From Linanthus parryae (taxonomy: Eukaryota; Streptophyta; Magnoliopsida; Ericales; Polemoniaceae), in the NCBI GenBank assembly GCA_023055425.1, contig JALGPY010000006.1, forward strand, positions 68,790,127 to 68,854,126: a stretch of DNA of 64,000 bases, read 5' to 3'. Made by a program: the position numbers and the translations under genes. This document shows positions 34,412 to 45,288 of this stretch, piece by piece (within the stretch, counting starts at the first letter, position 1; every line of letters begins with the position of its first letter). The notes under the pieces were generated by a model. That model made no database searches, had not been told where the DNA came from, and saw only the letters and a program-made list of their open reading frames with translations.

Positions 34412-34717
34412 AATAAGGTTTGATCCAACATTTTCTCACTTTTTTATGAAAGTCAAAAAGGGGAAGAACTTAAGGACCTTTTAAATTTAAGACCTTTTAT
34501 GATTGTGGGGAGATCTGTTTTTAGATCTCTAGATGAACTATTAAAATTGCTGTGTTGGTTTTTGGTTATTATGTTTGATTTTGATAATGCTATTATAACT
34601 GTTGGTTATTTGGTTTTGATCTTATATATCTGTTTCCGCTATGCTACTAATGTCTATCTTTTGCAAAAATACAAGTCAAACATAATAGTTGGTTTTGTCT
34701 TTCATCAAGGGGGCGAT
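34412..34717 (+). other. 3' untranslated region and polypurine tract of element A
   Basis: No coding sequence. An AAAAGGGGAAGAAC tract occurs at 34448, and the polypurine tract CATCAAGGGGGCGAT (34703-34717) lies directly before the 3' LTR. This second tract resembles the conserved Sirevirus form. Confidence 0.75.
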
Positions 34718-35369
34718 TGTAAGTTCAGTTGTTTTCAAAGCTTTGAATCTGGTTTCAAAGCCTTGAAATTGCACGGCATGAACTAAGGGGGAGTTCTTAC
34801 TCCTATTCATTCTCTAATCTCCTGTACTTGACCATGCTATATAATGTGATGAAAGACAAACTAATTATGTGTTGTAACATGCTTTGATCTTGTCATTTTC
34901 CTTACGTTATTTTACAAGGATTGTTAGCTAACTCTGTGCTGCATGTTTAGCTAAGTTTTCTTATTTGCAGGGGCTGTAGATTTGGACTACAGATTGGGTG
35001 CTATTCTTATGGAAAGTTGTCTGAACTTTCCTTAGGCTTGCTGATTGAAGGTCATATCAAAATCAATGAGAAAATAATGCAGCTAGCCGTTGGGAAAGAG
35101 TTGTTGAGAGGCAATATCTACAGAGGATTTTTAGTAATTTCTATTGAAGCTTCCTATAAAGTCTGCAATTCAAATTGACAGTAAAGAGAGACTAATTGAG
35201 AGAGATTAAGAAGCACAGAGCCTTACACATATTTTCATACACTCTCACGGATTGACAAGCATCATTGAAGGAGATCATTCATCCATTCAATCCATTTCAC
35301 ATTCCGAAAGAACACTTCAAGCTTCACTCCTTAACTATCTTCATAGTGTTCTTCTTCCAGAGCTTTAAA
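34718..35369 (+). repeat. 3' LTR of element A (3'-truncated)
   Basis: It starts TGTAAGTTCAG after the polypurine tract. From 34990 it aligns with the window's first 370 bp, but similarity stops at about 35369, whereas the 5' LTR continues for another 560 bp. Two palindrome copies, TTTCAAAGC(C/T)TTGAA, occur at 34732-34768. Confidence 0.82.
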
Positions 35370-35551
35370 AGTTACGGAGTACTTCAAGCTTCACTGGCTC
35401 ACAAGATTCATAAATTTCTTTTTCAGTGGCAAGATTCATAAATTTTAATTGATACACAACAGGTTTTTTTTGTTCTTTTTTTGAGACAATATTGATGTCC
35501 GGACTAGCTTCCACGCAGCTCGACTAAATTTACGGGACCCCAAAAACGATA

Positions 35552-35792
35552 CTACCTCTGTTTCTCTCTTTCAACTTCGGTTGAATTTTTAACCCGTAAG
35601 TGGGTCACTTTGACTCGGTGATTTGGATAGCAAAACGATAAAAAATTTGAACATTTTCCCATAGTATTGTAGAGTAAAAGATCATGCAAAGATTATCACA
35701 TTTGTGTATCGTTTTGCTAACCAAATCGCCAAGTCAAAGTGCCCCGTGAATAGTGTCCTGTGAGTAGGTTGAAAGAGAAGAAACAGATGTAG
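35552..35792. mobile_element. Stowaway-like MITE, foldback
   Basis: It is flanked by TA on both sides (35550-35551 and 35793-35794). The ends read CTACCTCTGTTTCTCTC and, inverted, CTACATCTGTTTCTTCTC. The complementarity continues inward (CACTTTGACTCGGTGATTTGG against CACTTTGACTTGGCGATTTGG), so almost the whole 241 bp can form one hairpin. The TIR and TA target fit Tc1/mariner Stowaway. Confidence 0.85.
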
Positions 35793-35805
35793 TACATAAT
35801 AGTTA

Positions 35806-36845
35806 CCAGTCCGTTTCTTGTGTTTAGCCCCCTTTGAGTTTGCACAAGAATTAAGAAAAATTGGCAAATGACTCTATTACCCTCCCCTCTCACCTGTCAC
35901 TGTCTCTCCTGTCTCTGTCCCCCCCCCCCCCCCCTCTCTCTCTCCTTAATAACAACAACACCACCAGTAGAACCACCACCACCAGTAGAACCACCAGTCA
36001 AAAACCACTACCAATAACACATTATAACAGATCTACAACAATATATTACAAAATCAAGAGTTAAATTTCAAATCAAAGAAAAAATTACAAATTGAAGAAA
36101 AAAATCAGAGGAGAAGAAGAGAAGAGGAAAAGAAGAAGAGGAAGAGCAACACTGTGTAGTCAACGGATCTTGCCACCACCACCGCCTCGCCACCATCACC
36201 GCCGCCTGTGAGAAAATAACAGATCTTGAGTCAAAATTGATGGATCTAAAGAAGTGATGCCAGAAAAAGAAGAAGGGAGAAAAAAAACAGATCTTTACAT
36301 GTACATAATATGTCGTTCCTACTGTTCTTCTCTTTGTTACAGCCTTCGAGATCCTCAGTCGCCAGCACCATCTCCTTCTCACGGCATCGCCGTCGAGATC
36401 GCAAGAAGCGGCGCCGTCGATATCGCCTGAAGTGCCGCCGTTGATATCGCCTGAAGCGTCACCGTCGATATCGCCTGAAGCCTCACCGTCGAGAGAGCCA
36501 GAAGCGCCGCCATGAATATAGCCAGAAGCATCACCGTGGACTCCTCTCTTCTCCTCCCCTTCTTCATCTTTCTCTCTCTCATGCTCTACCTGCTGTGTGC
36601 CTCTTTCTCTCTGTCTATCATCTAATGTGTGGTGCTAATGAAGAGATGGAGAAGGAAGTGGATAGGGTTTTGTTTGGAGAGAAAAAAAATGAGTTGGGTG
36701 GGGCAGGTTGAAATGAAAGGTGGGGCAATAATTGTGAGGGCAAATTCGTCATTGTGCATTATTAAACATGCCAAAAAGAGAAAGGGGGAGCAAGAGAGGA
36801 AACGTACCAAAATAGAAAGGGGGCTAAAGAGAAGAAAGGGAGTGG
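35806..36845. mobile_element. Mariner-like non-autonomous TIR element
   Basis: Thirty-base terminal inverted repeats (TTTCTTGTGTTTAGCCCCCT near the left end, TTTCTTCTCTTTAGCCCCCT at the inverted right end) are flanked by TA. No transposase is visible. The interior holds a 16-base C run (35919-35934), CCA-rich sequence and a 24-bp minisatellite. ORFs inside follow the repeats and are not convincing genes. Confidence 0.7.
36390..36533. repeat. 24-bp minisatellite, six copies
   Basis: The unit CCGTCGATATCGCCTGAAG plus five bases repeats six times with no indels. The period is a multiple of three, so both strands give eight-residue protein repeats. It is inside the mariner-like element. Confidence 0.9.
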
Positions 36846-36859
36846 TACTTTTTTAGGAA

Positions 36860-37517
36860 ATGATACACACTAGTTTTGATATACATCACTTATTTGTTTT
36901 CTTTTTGAGAAAAAAATGCATCATGCATTTATCAAATAATTGACACAATTTATCATAAAATCGTTTTATTATGTACTTTACATAGCCAACTAGTTCTGAG
37001 ATCGATGCAGCATTATACTAACTATTCAAGTTGTTAGCTAGGGTACACAAAGTTGGAGGCATCAACAAAAAGAAGTCATGAAATATACACTTTGCGTTAC
37101 CTAATTTCTTTAATCTATCTTGAATTTTCACCATGTAATGGAAGGGCTAAATTATGTGTTTTCCTTAGCGCTTTACGCTTTATGATGTACTTTCCGTATC
37201 CATCTGGTTCTGACAGAGCACTAGATCAACAACTGATCAAGTTGTTAGCTAGAGTACATGAAGTTGTAGTCATGCATCTAAGTATTGAGTTTGCGTCTCT
37301 TCCAACTCTTAAAAGTCGCGATGTTCACACTTTTCGCTACCAATTGTTCGTTCTTTTCTTGAAATTTTTCAATTCTTTCCATATATATACATCAACTGGT
37401 TGCTTTGAAAATGCTATTATCAAATTCATTTTCTATTCTTTCAATATTTATGATTCTTTTCCTTGTTCTTAAAAAACAATTATTTACATATTTTTAAAAA
37501 TATATATACTACCACTG

Positions 37518-37518
<1 letters not shown>
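36860..37518. repeat. Intergenic DNA with a diverged direct duplication
   Basis: Two related segments, about 36970-37065 and 37187-37275, share GTACTTT, CTAGTTCTGA or CTGGTTCTGA, and CAAGTTGTTAGCTAGAGTACA-type sequence. No gene seen. Confidence 0.5.

Positions 37519-37608
<90 letters not shown>
37519..37608. repeat. (AAT)n microsatellite
   Basis: About 30 AAT trinucleotides, uninterrupted. Confidence 0.95.
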
Positions 37609-37609
<1 letters not shown>

Positions 37610-37675
37610 GCTACCTCCGTTTTGCATGAATATTCACATTGCACTATTCAGTTCGAGAAATTTGTTTGCTCTAAG

Positions 37676-37821
37676 AGTAAATTTGACGTGGTACTCTAAT
37701 CCATACACCACAAGACACACAGATAAGAAAGAGAATCAGTGGGAGATAAAAGATAGTGGACTTCCTACATGTACTGACATGTCCTGTGCTGTATGGATTA
37801 GAGTACTACGTCAAATTTACT
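37676..37821. repeat. MITE-like inverted repeat
   Basis: Arms of 31 bp at 37676-37706 and 37791-37821 are complementary with one mismatch (AGTAAATTTGACGTGGTACT against AGTAAATTTGACGTAGTACT). Weaker complementarity extends outward, and a CTACCTCCGTTTTG Stowaway-like end at 37611 suggests a decayed Stowaway element. Confidence 0.65.
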
Positions 37822-38015
37822 ATTGGAGCAAGCAATAATTACTCGTTCAGTTCACTTTGACCGTCTAAATTAGCTAACCATATGATATGAAAATGTGTTA
37901 TCTTTTCATAATATTACAGATCTTTCTTAACACTACAATATTTGAAAAGATTAAACATAATTCGTATCATATTGTCAGCTAAATTAGTCGGTCAAAATGA
38001 CCTCCCTAAATTAAC

Positions 38016-39070
38016 TGGGAACATTACACAGAGGTTGCTGATGGAGATGATCACAGCGTGTTCCTGCAATAGAGAGCAAAACCACAGCAATACAAGTGAC
38101 TAAGTATGGAACCACATAGTTAGTAATGGTGGGGAATGAAAATACGCCATGTGTGTTACAGAGAGAGGACACGGTTTGCTAGGATTTTCAATGATAATTG
38201 ATTTGAACGTTTATGAAGAGGATGATCTCTCTATATATACAAGCCCAGAAGAAGCGCTTTTGGGGGAGCTACGTGGCTATGTGGAGCTACACGACTCCCC
38301 ACTAAAAAGTCATAATGGATATCTCATGAGATAGTAGATATGGCCAAGTCAAATAACCGTTTAGAACTGTTCATGTACATACAGAGAGGTGCGCAAGCAT
38401 TCTCTATGGCATGGGTCGCAGATGGGTCATGATCGACCTGCGACAAGCCTTATTCCAGCCTCCAAACGACTCGATCTTATGGTTCCCCTGCGATCTGATA
38501 TATGCGGAGGGACCATGTCTAATGATTGTAGACAGTGAAAAATGACATCTTCATCCACTGCCACGTGGACCCATCAGTTGCTTACAGGTGTTCGCAACTC
38601 GGTGCTCCAGAAGAACCTAATCATGTTCCGCCATGAACCGAGGGCCCATGATACAGGGTCCCTCGCACCTATCACCCACCACGGTAGTCGGAGGTTCTAG
38701 CGTATGGAGGCCGGAATGAGGACCGCCGCATATGGTCCCCGTTCCATGTGCTACCCATGTTGTGCTTTAGAAGTCGACTTGTTCTACAGTCTTCGTTTAT
38801 GCTAGGTTTGACGTCATCCGTGACAGTCCTCTAGAGATTGTCCTCTATAAGTACTATGATTGTCCTCTGTACCAAATAGTCGAATTGTCATTAACAAGTT
38901 GTCTCTCTCATTTTACGGGTACAATATAACTCATTTCCACTCCTTTCCTCTACAACTCCCTTCTATCAGATCTATCTGTATTTCTCGCTATATGGTTTTA
39001 AGCTCTGATTTCCTATAATTCGATCATTATCGCATAATCTACGGCACACCCTTTCCAAATCGCTCATAAA
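38016..39070 (+). mobile_element. Element F: relic of a C-like LTR plus antisense-gene leader
   Basis: Segments such as GCCTTATTCCAGCCTCCAAACGACT (38437-38470), CTGCCACGTGG (38559) and TTGCTTACA (38580) align with the plus strand of the element C LTR. Past the LTR end it also shares a TGACGTCA site (38809) and a TATA-like CTATAAG (38845) with the C antisense-gene leader. The coding part is lost beyond about 39070. The left edge is approximate. Confidence 0.6.
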
Positions 39071-39203
39071 CAATGGTCCCAGTAAGATGACACGCTCTGG
39101 TGTGCATGGAGCACTGTTGAGTGACCACGTACGTACTGCTGATATGTCCACGTAGTTGCGGATAAGGACCGTGTTTTGGACAATCTAAAGGAACTTTTTG
39201 GCG

Positions 39204-39204
39204 A

Positions 39205-39264
<60 letters not shown>
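39204..39264. repeat. (ATT)n microsatellite
   Basis: About 20 ATT trinucleotides. The poly-Leu ORF across it is an artefact. Confidence 0.95.
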
Positions 39265-39266
<2 letters not shown>

Positions 39267-39299
39267 GCCTTAAGCTATTCTGCCATAAGCCACCTATCG

Positions 39300-39560
39300 C
39301 TCACTGCTGCTACCCATGCGACCCGTGAATCAGGGGCGGGGTGCTCAGCACATCTTTTTCAGAGAGGGGACATGGTCCTTATTGGGCTGGACCCTTCCCC
39401 CAATAAGGCTCCACCAATGCTTGCTTTTGCTTGTTGGCTTCCACAACCCCGGAAGGGTAAAACCCCATTTCGCGAGGAAGAATGGGAAGCCCGCAATTGA
39501 AGGCACATCCATTCTTCTGACTCTATAGCGAGCGAGCGACACAAGTTAGGTGCCTAATTC
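39300..39560. other. GC-richer segment of uncertain origin (possible organelle-derived insert)
   Basis: This block is GC-richer than its neighbours, stands between two ATT microsatellites, and contains GAGCGAGCGA-type sequence and ungapped frames on both strands. The style recalls plant mitochondrial intergenic DNA, but I recognise no gene. Confidence 0.2.
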
Positions 39561-39768
39561 TCTGAGCAAGTGAAGTCCTTTTGACAAGCAAATAAGCCTC
39601 AAACTTTCGTAACTACTTGAACTTTCACCCTTAACAGTACGAGTCTCTTTGTCTGACTCATTGAGTTATATGTATGGGTGGATGGCATTGTCATTGCAAG
39701 AGGAACTAAGTAAACCGACTCTTTTTCAGATAAAACTCAACATCAAGAGCTGGAGCTGGAGCTAATCA

Positions 39769-39769
<1 letters not shown>

Positions 39770-39818
<49 letters not shown>

Positions 39819-39827
39819 TACTACTAC
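39770..39827. repeat. (ATT)n(ACT)n microsatellite
   Basis: About 17 ATT trinucleotides followed by four ACT units. Confidence 0.92.
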
Positions 39828-41338
39828 GGATGTTCCACTTCATCATCCAAATATGAACTCACAAAGTGTAACCAATCAAGTGCATGTGTCATGGAAATAG
39901 GTCACAAGAAAGTGATAATGCTAAAGTAAAGTAGAACACATCCAATGTTAGTTCATACTAGTAATATATGTTAATTAGCTTCATCATCACCATTTATCTC
40001 TAAATCTATCCTTTTGATGATGCACTACTATTAGTTCTACTTACTAAACTACAAGCTCCCTTCACTAGTGGAAGCCAATGTTGACAAAGAATAAGACAGT
40101 TGAAGATGATGATGTTTCACATAAATGAATACTTCAACCATGCAATAAGAGACATTGAATCATGACCTTTGTCCACCAAGGCACCAAAGCACCATCACCA
40201 ACTCTCTCTCTATTTGAGAAACAGACCAATGAGTGATGGTTCTTTGGATTGAACAGTAGTACAACCTTGACAAGCAAACATGTTTCCCCACATTAGTGGA
40301 GTGGAGGTGGAAAAATGAGTTTGTGATCCAAAATGCAACACTATTTCTATAAGTTTATCTCGAAGAGTGCATCAAAGTCATCAGCATATATACATATTTT
40401 CCTTTCCATCTCTTTGCTTGTTGCATACATCATACATGGCCTATCAATCAGTCCCAGTTCGGGTGATCCACAACCACAATTCTAAGGGTTTGTAACTAAT
40501 TAAACTCTCCACAAACAAATGCTAGTTCAGAGGATAAGATTGATTAATCAACTTCTTGGAATGATCACGACTACGACCACCACCACGAATGCCACCCCAA
40601 CTTAATTAGGGATGACATTGATTAACTTCGAATGCCACACACTCGAAATGCCGCCCCAACTTAGGGATGATCATAATTAGCTTATGAATTATAGTATTTG
40701 TGATACGTGCAGACCGATCTAAGTTTTACTCTTCCTTGTCATTGTGTTAAATAGGGATTTCATAAACTCAAAGGAATATCGTGCAAGTAGGTGGTATTGA
40801 ATATCTTCTCTGCAAGTAGGGGGAACTATGGTGTCATGCCGCTAGAGGAATGGTGTGATATGTTTAAGGAATGAAATTTTCAAGAAAGGAAAGACAAATC
40901 ATATCCAATAGTACTAGTTAATACGGTATGTATTTATAGTTAGATGAAAATCGGACATTTTTATTTCAAATATTTTAAAATTTTAGCAGGTACTCCAATA
41001 GTATTAGTCAAATGATTAGTTAAATAACTGTTGTTAGTATGAATGATTGTCTTTGCTGAGACGCTTTCATCTAAGGTATTTAGAGCATGAAACAAATAAT
41101 GTATACGTTGGGCCTGCCAAATCCAAATTGTGCTCTTTGGGCTCGCCATAAGTCATATTGTGCCTAAAAGAAGGGTATGAATAAAGATTTTGGCGGATAT
41201 GTTCTTCCCTCTCCAAAAGTATTTTCTGGAATTCTTAGCCCACTCATGTGAGGATTTCAGTGAGAATACTGATGCTGAACTTGACTGATCCTACTTAGTC
41301 CAAGGTATCACCCCTCTTGATTGAGCTAATTGAACTCT
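39828..41338. other. Intergenic DNA without recognised features
   Basis: AT-rich, with no ORF of substance on either strand and no repeat I can define. A short direct repeat, GAATGCCACCCCAACTTA / AATGCCGCCCCAACTTA, occurs at 40586-40675. Confidence 0.6.
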
Positions 41339-41729
41339 TAGGCCCTATTTGGCATAAGCTGAAAATTCAGGAAATCGGCTGATATCTGTGTAAAAATTCA
41401 GCTGAATTGAAAATCCAAATTCATTGGGTATGAGTTGAGATGGTAGATTATTAGTTTGATCCATTTGACAAAATTCGAAGAGATATATAGCCAATATTTT
41501 GGATACACCTACTTGTAAATGAAGTACAATAATGCTAATGTGAAAAACACATTGAAAGTATTTTTCCTCATATTTTCAGCCGCATAATCCTGGAGATTCT
41601 ACAATTGCACAGAGATTATTTTAATCTCCAGGTTCTCAGCTTAAATTTTTTGTCATGAAAAATGGATTAAGTTAGAAGGGCCCATTTAATCAAATTGGAT
41701 TAAAATTTGAGTTCCTAAAACATGCACTC
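41339..41729. mobile_element. TIR-type small element, first of two related neighbours
   Basis: It starts GGCCCTATTTGGCATAAGCTG and ends CTAAAACATGCACTCAGG. Start and end motifs, and interior words (AAAATTCAGCTGAATT, TTGGATTAAAATTTGAG), recur in the next element. This suggests a hAT-like or similar MITE family. Target duplication not resolved. Confidence 0.45.
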
Positions 41730-42898
41730 AGGGCCTGTTTGGTACAAACTAAATAATCAGCTGAATTTTTTTAGAGAAAATAAGCTTGCTGAAAATCTGA
41801 AGTAGTTGAAAATTCTAAATATGTTTGGTTACGAGCTCTGTTATCAGTATCGAGCGATACTCGATACGTATCGTACGATACGTTACGATACATGCCATCA
41901 GCGTTACGTATCGTTCGCTGTATCACTAATGAAAGTGTATCAAACTGTATCGAGCGATACACATCCGATACGATACGTATCGCGTATCTCACGATACATT
42001 TGAGAACTGAAACTGGGCTAGATTTGGTAGAACCTATTGATATAGAACTTCGTATTACGTTGATTATATGAATATTTTGTTACATGGTCCTTCTTCTCCA
42101 GGTTTGCCTCAATAATGCTAGTCAAAAAACTCGATTGTCTTGAATTCTTTTGATCTAGCCTTCAGAGGAGAAAGACCGAAGAAGAAAATGCCAGATAGAA
42201 GACAAATTGTTCTATATGCATGACTCTAGTGAAATACCGCCGTGTTCGTAGTGGGGACTCATTAAAGATCCCTAACTTTAGTACTCCAGTTTTATACAAT
42301 AAAACGATGCCACATAGATATATACCCTACATATAACTGATAATCCACTCAATTCTTCTAATTCACTATTACCCTCACTTAGATGTGAATATGTGATTCA
42401 TTATTGGACATGAGTCTAAAATATATTAACATCCCGTTATAATGGGATTCTATAATTTAGCTGCATATAAAAAAATGTTAATAAGTGCTGGTTAGACTAC
42501 CTTATCAACCTCTATATGTATTTAAGACATACTGTGTAAGAAAGTAAATGCTAGATGCAACCATTAAACTCTTCACTATAAGGGTCATTATATATTTTTT
42601 AAGTTGTTTTAAGAAGGGCGTGTGTATCGTTCCGATACGCGATACGATACGATACACGATATGAAAATCCCACTATCGATACACGATACGTATCAAACTT
42701 TGACAACTATGGTTACGAGATTATAATATGCAAAAAGTGAGAGAAACTGCAAAATTGAAGATTAAATCATCTGCAGATTGTTGATCCAAAACATATTTTA
42801 ATCGGAATTGCAAAATAGTGAAACAAACAAAATTAAATTAAAATGACCGATATTAATCAAAACTGATTAAAATCCCGTTTCCCAAACATGCACTTAGT
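41730..42898. mobile_element. TIR-type small element, second neighbour, split by a Mutator-like element
   Basis: It starts GGGCCTGTTTGGTACAAAC and ends CCCAAACATGCACTTAG, related to 41339-41729. Its own sequence (41730-41835 and 42720-42898, about 285 bp) is interrupted by an 875-bp insert. Confidence 0.5.
41836..42710. mobile_element. Mutator-like element rich in GATACG/CGTATC motifs
   Basis: It is flanked by an exact 9-bp duplication, GGTTACGAG (41827-41835 and 42711-42719), the length used by Mutator transposases. Both ends (41850-42000 and 42620-42700) are dense in GATACGTATCG-type palindromes. The terminal repeats are weak (GTTATCA against GTTGTCA). No transposase visible. Confidence 0.65.
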
Positions 42899-43502
42899 TT
42901 GTGAATTGACGCTTGAGCAGGACCCTAGCCGTATTGTAATTATCGTTGTATTGTTGTGTCCTTAGATACCGAATAGTGTCTGAATTGACCTGGTTCTCAT
43001 AGTGAATATCTAAGATATTTGAAGAGACTACACTGAAATTCAAATAATACTGAAAATAAAAATCAATTTTATGCAATGAAATGTGTTCCAGCACATCTTT
43101 ATCGTTCATCTCCCAGTTAACGCAGAGGTTGTTGAAACAAATACCCAACTCAATTTTATGAAAAGTGAAATTAATAACATATTCTCTCCACATAAGAATT
43201 GAGAATCATACAATTTTTGATATTTCTATATATTATGCATCAATATGAATCTGTACAATTATATGAGTGGCCGTATGCACACCCCTGACCTCTGTATGCT
43301 AGTGTCATGAGCTCTCTGTCTTCCAATATCTCATCGGCTCGCTTCAACAGAAGAGATCCAGCGGTGAAAAGCAGAGAGCTCTTGACACTATGTGACCGGA
43401 CAGAGATCGTCAAAAAGTGTATGCTATTCATGAATAACTAAATATAAGAGTAATAAACTAAGGACTGGGAATAAACTGTAGTAGTAGTAGTAGTAGTATC
43501 TA

Positions 43503-44000
43503 CTAGGTGGTTGCGCAGGTGGTACAATTGCAAGTTTTTGGCACGAAAGCGCAAACCCCGAAGGGCTTGTTTGGGAGCTGACAGTCAATCCCAAAGCAGC
43601 AAGGCATAGTGACACAGTTACCGGGATCCGAGTTAACGCCGCAACACTTGCAGGCCAAACACAGCTGAAACGGTCCCAGTTCCCTCCTCCGGCTACTACC
43701 ACCACCACCAACACCGTCCATCGCCGCCATAAGATCACCACCTGCCACCCTGTACTCGGTTGGACCTGCCACCACCATATGCTGCTGTTGGTGGAATGAT
43801 TCTTCTTCTGATGATGATGAATTGCCTCCTCCTATTCATATGTGTATCATCAACTTGTTAGTATATTCTTTTAACTAGCATGAGTTAAAATCTGAAATAC
43901 AATTGTTTTGGTGAAAGCTACCTGAAATTGAGATGAAATGGCTGATGAAGAAGAGAAATAGTATTGGCAACATTCTGCCAGGGTTTAGCAGCTTATTCAT
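43503..44000 (-). CDS. Secreted cysteine-rich protein, uncharacterised plant family
   Basis: Two exons on the minus strand, 44000-43922 and 43831-43503, with a 90-bp GT-AG intron in phase 1, give 135 residues. Exon 1 (MNKLLNPGRMLPILFLFFIS and on) is a signal peptide with a hydrophobic core at residues 10-26. A Gly/Ser/Glu- and Gln-rich spacer follows. The C-terminal 55 residues hold 12 cysteines in the order LCLACKCC, NC, PCCFGIDC, VC, TCNCTTC, enough for six disulfides, with conserved-looking PNKPFGVC and FVPKTC. It probably acts outside the cell or at the membrane surface. I do not recognise a named family; it lacks the EPFL and defensin patterns. A first-exon ATG at 44000 is chosen because it alone yields the signal peptide. 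Confidence 0.75.
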
Positions 44001-44207
44001 CAGAGAGAGAGAGAGAGGACAGAGGGGAGGGAGAGAGATTTCTGATAATAGTGTGATTTGAAAAAGTTGTGTGGTGGGAAGTTAGTTCAATTGGAAAGGG
44101 CGTTATCAAAGGATAAGGAGGATAACTTGTCACACCACACTACAAAATGAATGGGAGTATGCAAAGCAACTTACTTTAGTGTTGTTGACAACATTGAGAT
44201 GCTAATA

Positions 44208-45279
44208 CTACCTATGTTTCGTCTGTTTCAGCCTACTTTTTTAAAACAGAAATTTCATCTGTTTCAGCCTACTTTCCTCTTTTAGTAAGTTTTTCACTTG
44301 AAATGACCTAACTGCCCTCTCCACATATAAACCCTACCTAACACCCACACAACCCATTCTCCCACACACTGACTGATTTTACCGAGAGAGAAGAGAGGGA
44401 AAGTGGAAGACATTAGATCGAGGATGAGAAGAGGAGCAGATCGAGGAAGATGAAGAGAAGAGGAGCAGATCGAGGAAGATGAAGAGAAGAGCAGGACGAG
44501 ATCGCGAAGATGACGAACCCATCGGAGGAAGAGGTGACCGCAGACCTGCCTTCCCCCCTCTCTCCGTCGTAGTCTCTCTATCTCCCTCTTTGTCTCAAAA
44601 TATGGGTTTGCCCTCGCTCTCTGTTCCCCGCCGTTTCTCGAACATTCTGTCGCCGGAGAAACCAAGACCCGTCGTTCCGTTGCCGGTGAATTCGTGTGAG
44701 TCCCTCTTATCAGATTTCCATTTGTTCAGTAATTTTCAATATAATGCCGTTTTTCTCTCTCTGTGAATCAAACTGAAATCTGAATAATTTCTTGAAATTA
44801 AAGAACTGGGTTTATCCCCCTCTTTGTGAATTGATTTGCAATCTTCAAAGTTTCTTGATTGAAACTCATGAACTGGGTGGTTGTTCTTTGCTGCAGAGGC
44901 TCAAGAGGATAAACGATTGGATGATTGTTTTGGGGGAATCATCTGCGATGGTTGTTTTGAAACTCAATTAATTGAAGCTCATGAATTGAGTCACTATGAT
45001 GTTTGAGTACACTGTCGACTCTACTTCCTCTGTTCTTGTTCGTCTTCTTCTTTCTTTACTTTTTCTTTAGGTTTGTATTTGTACTGGGTGAAATAGATCT
45101 GATGTTAGTTGTTGTTGTGCTGTTGTTGTTGCTGTTGCTCTCTTTGATGAGAGGGAAGGAAGGAGTGAGAGAGAGAGTGTGTACTTAATTGGTAAAGCAA
45201 GGGTAAAAATGTAAAAGGCACAGGTTTCTTAAAACCTGTGCCAACTTTCTCTCAGCTCATTCTAATGAAACGGAGGTAG
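44208..45279. mobile_element. Mariner-like non-autonomous TIR element upstream of the cysteine-rich gene
   Basis: The ends CTACCTATGTTTC and, inverted, CTACCTCCGTTTC are flanked by TA (44206-44207 and 45280-45281). The left end repeats CTGTTTCAGCCTACTTT twice. No transposase seen. It starts 207 bp upstream of the ATG of the cysteine-rich gene. Confidence 0.65.
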
Positions 45280-45288
45280 TACTACTTA

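Larger units (their letters stand above)
1..35369 (+). mobile_element. Element A: degenerate Sirevirus-type Ty1/copia retrotransposon, left end outside window
   Basis: The order is LTR, primer binding site, gag with zinc knuckle, protease, integrase, RT, RNase H, an extra 3' ORF, a G-rich polypurine tract, then LTR. The extra ORF after pol and the tract aagggggcgat before the 3' LTR are typical of the SIRE/Maximus lineage. Position 1 aligns with 34990, so about 270 bp of the 5' LTR lie outside the window. Every gene carries stops and frameshifts. The element is split by element B at 7237-33450. Lineage rests on domain order and the tract, not on a phylogeny. Confidence 0.88.

Noticed and set aside
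37053..37472. 139-codon ORF in intergenic DNA
   Set aside because: No domain, AT-rich codon use, and it spans a diverged non-coding duplication.
39198..39500. 100-codon ORF starting with poly-Leu
   Set aside because: Its start is the (ATT)n microsatellite and the rest has no recognised domain.
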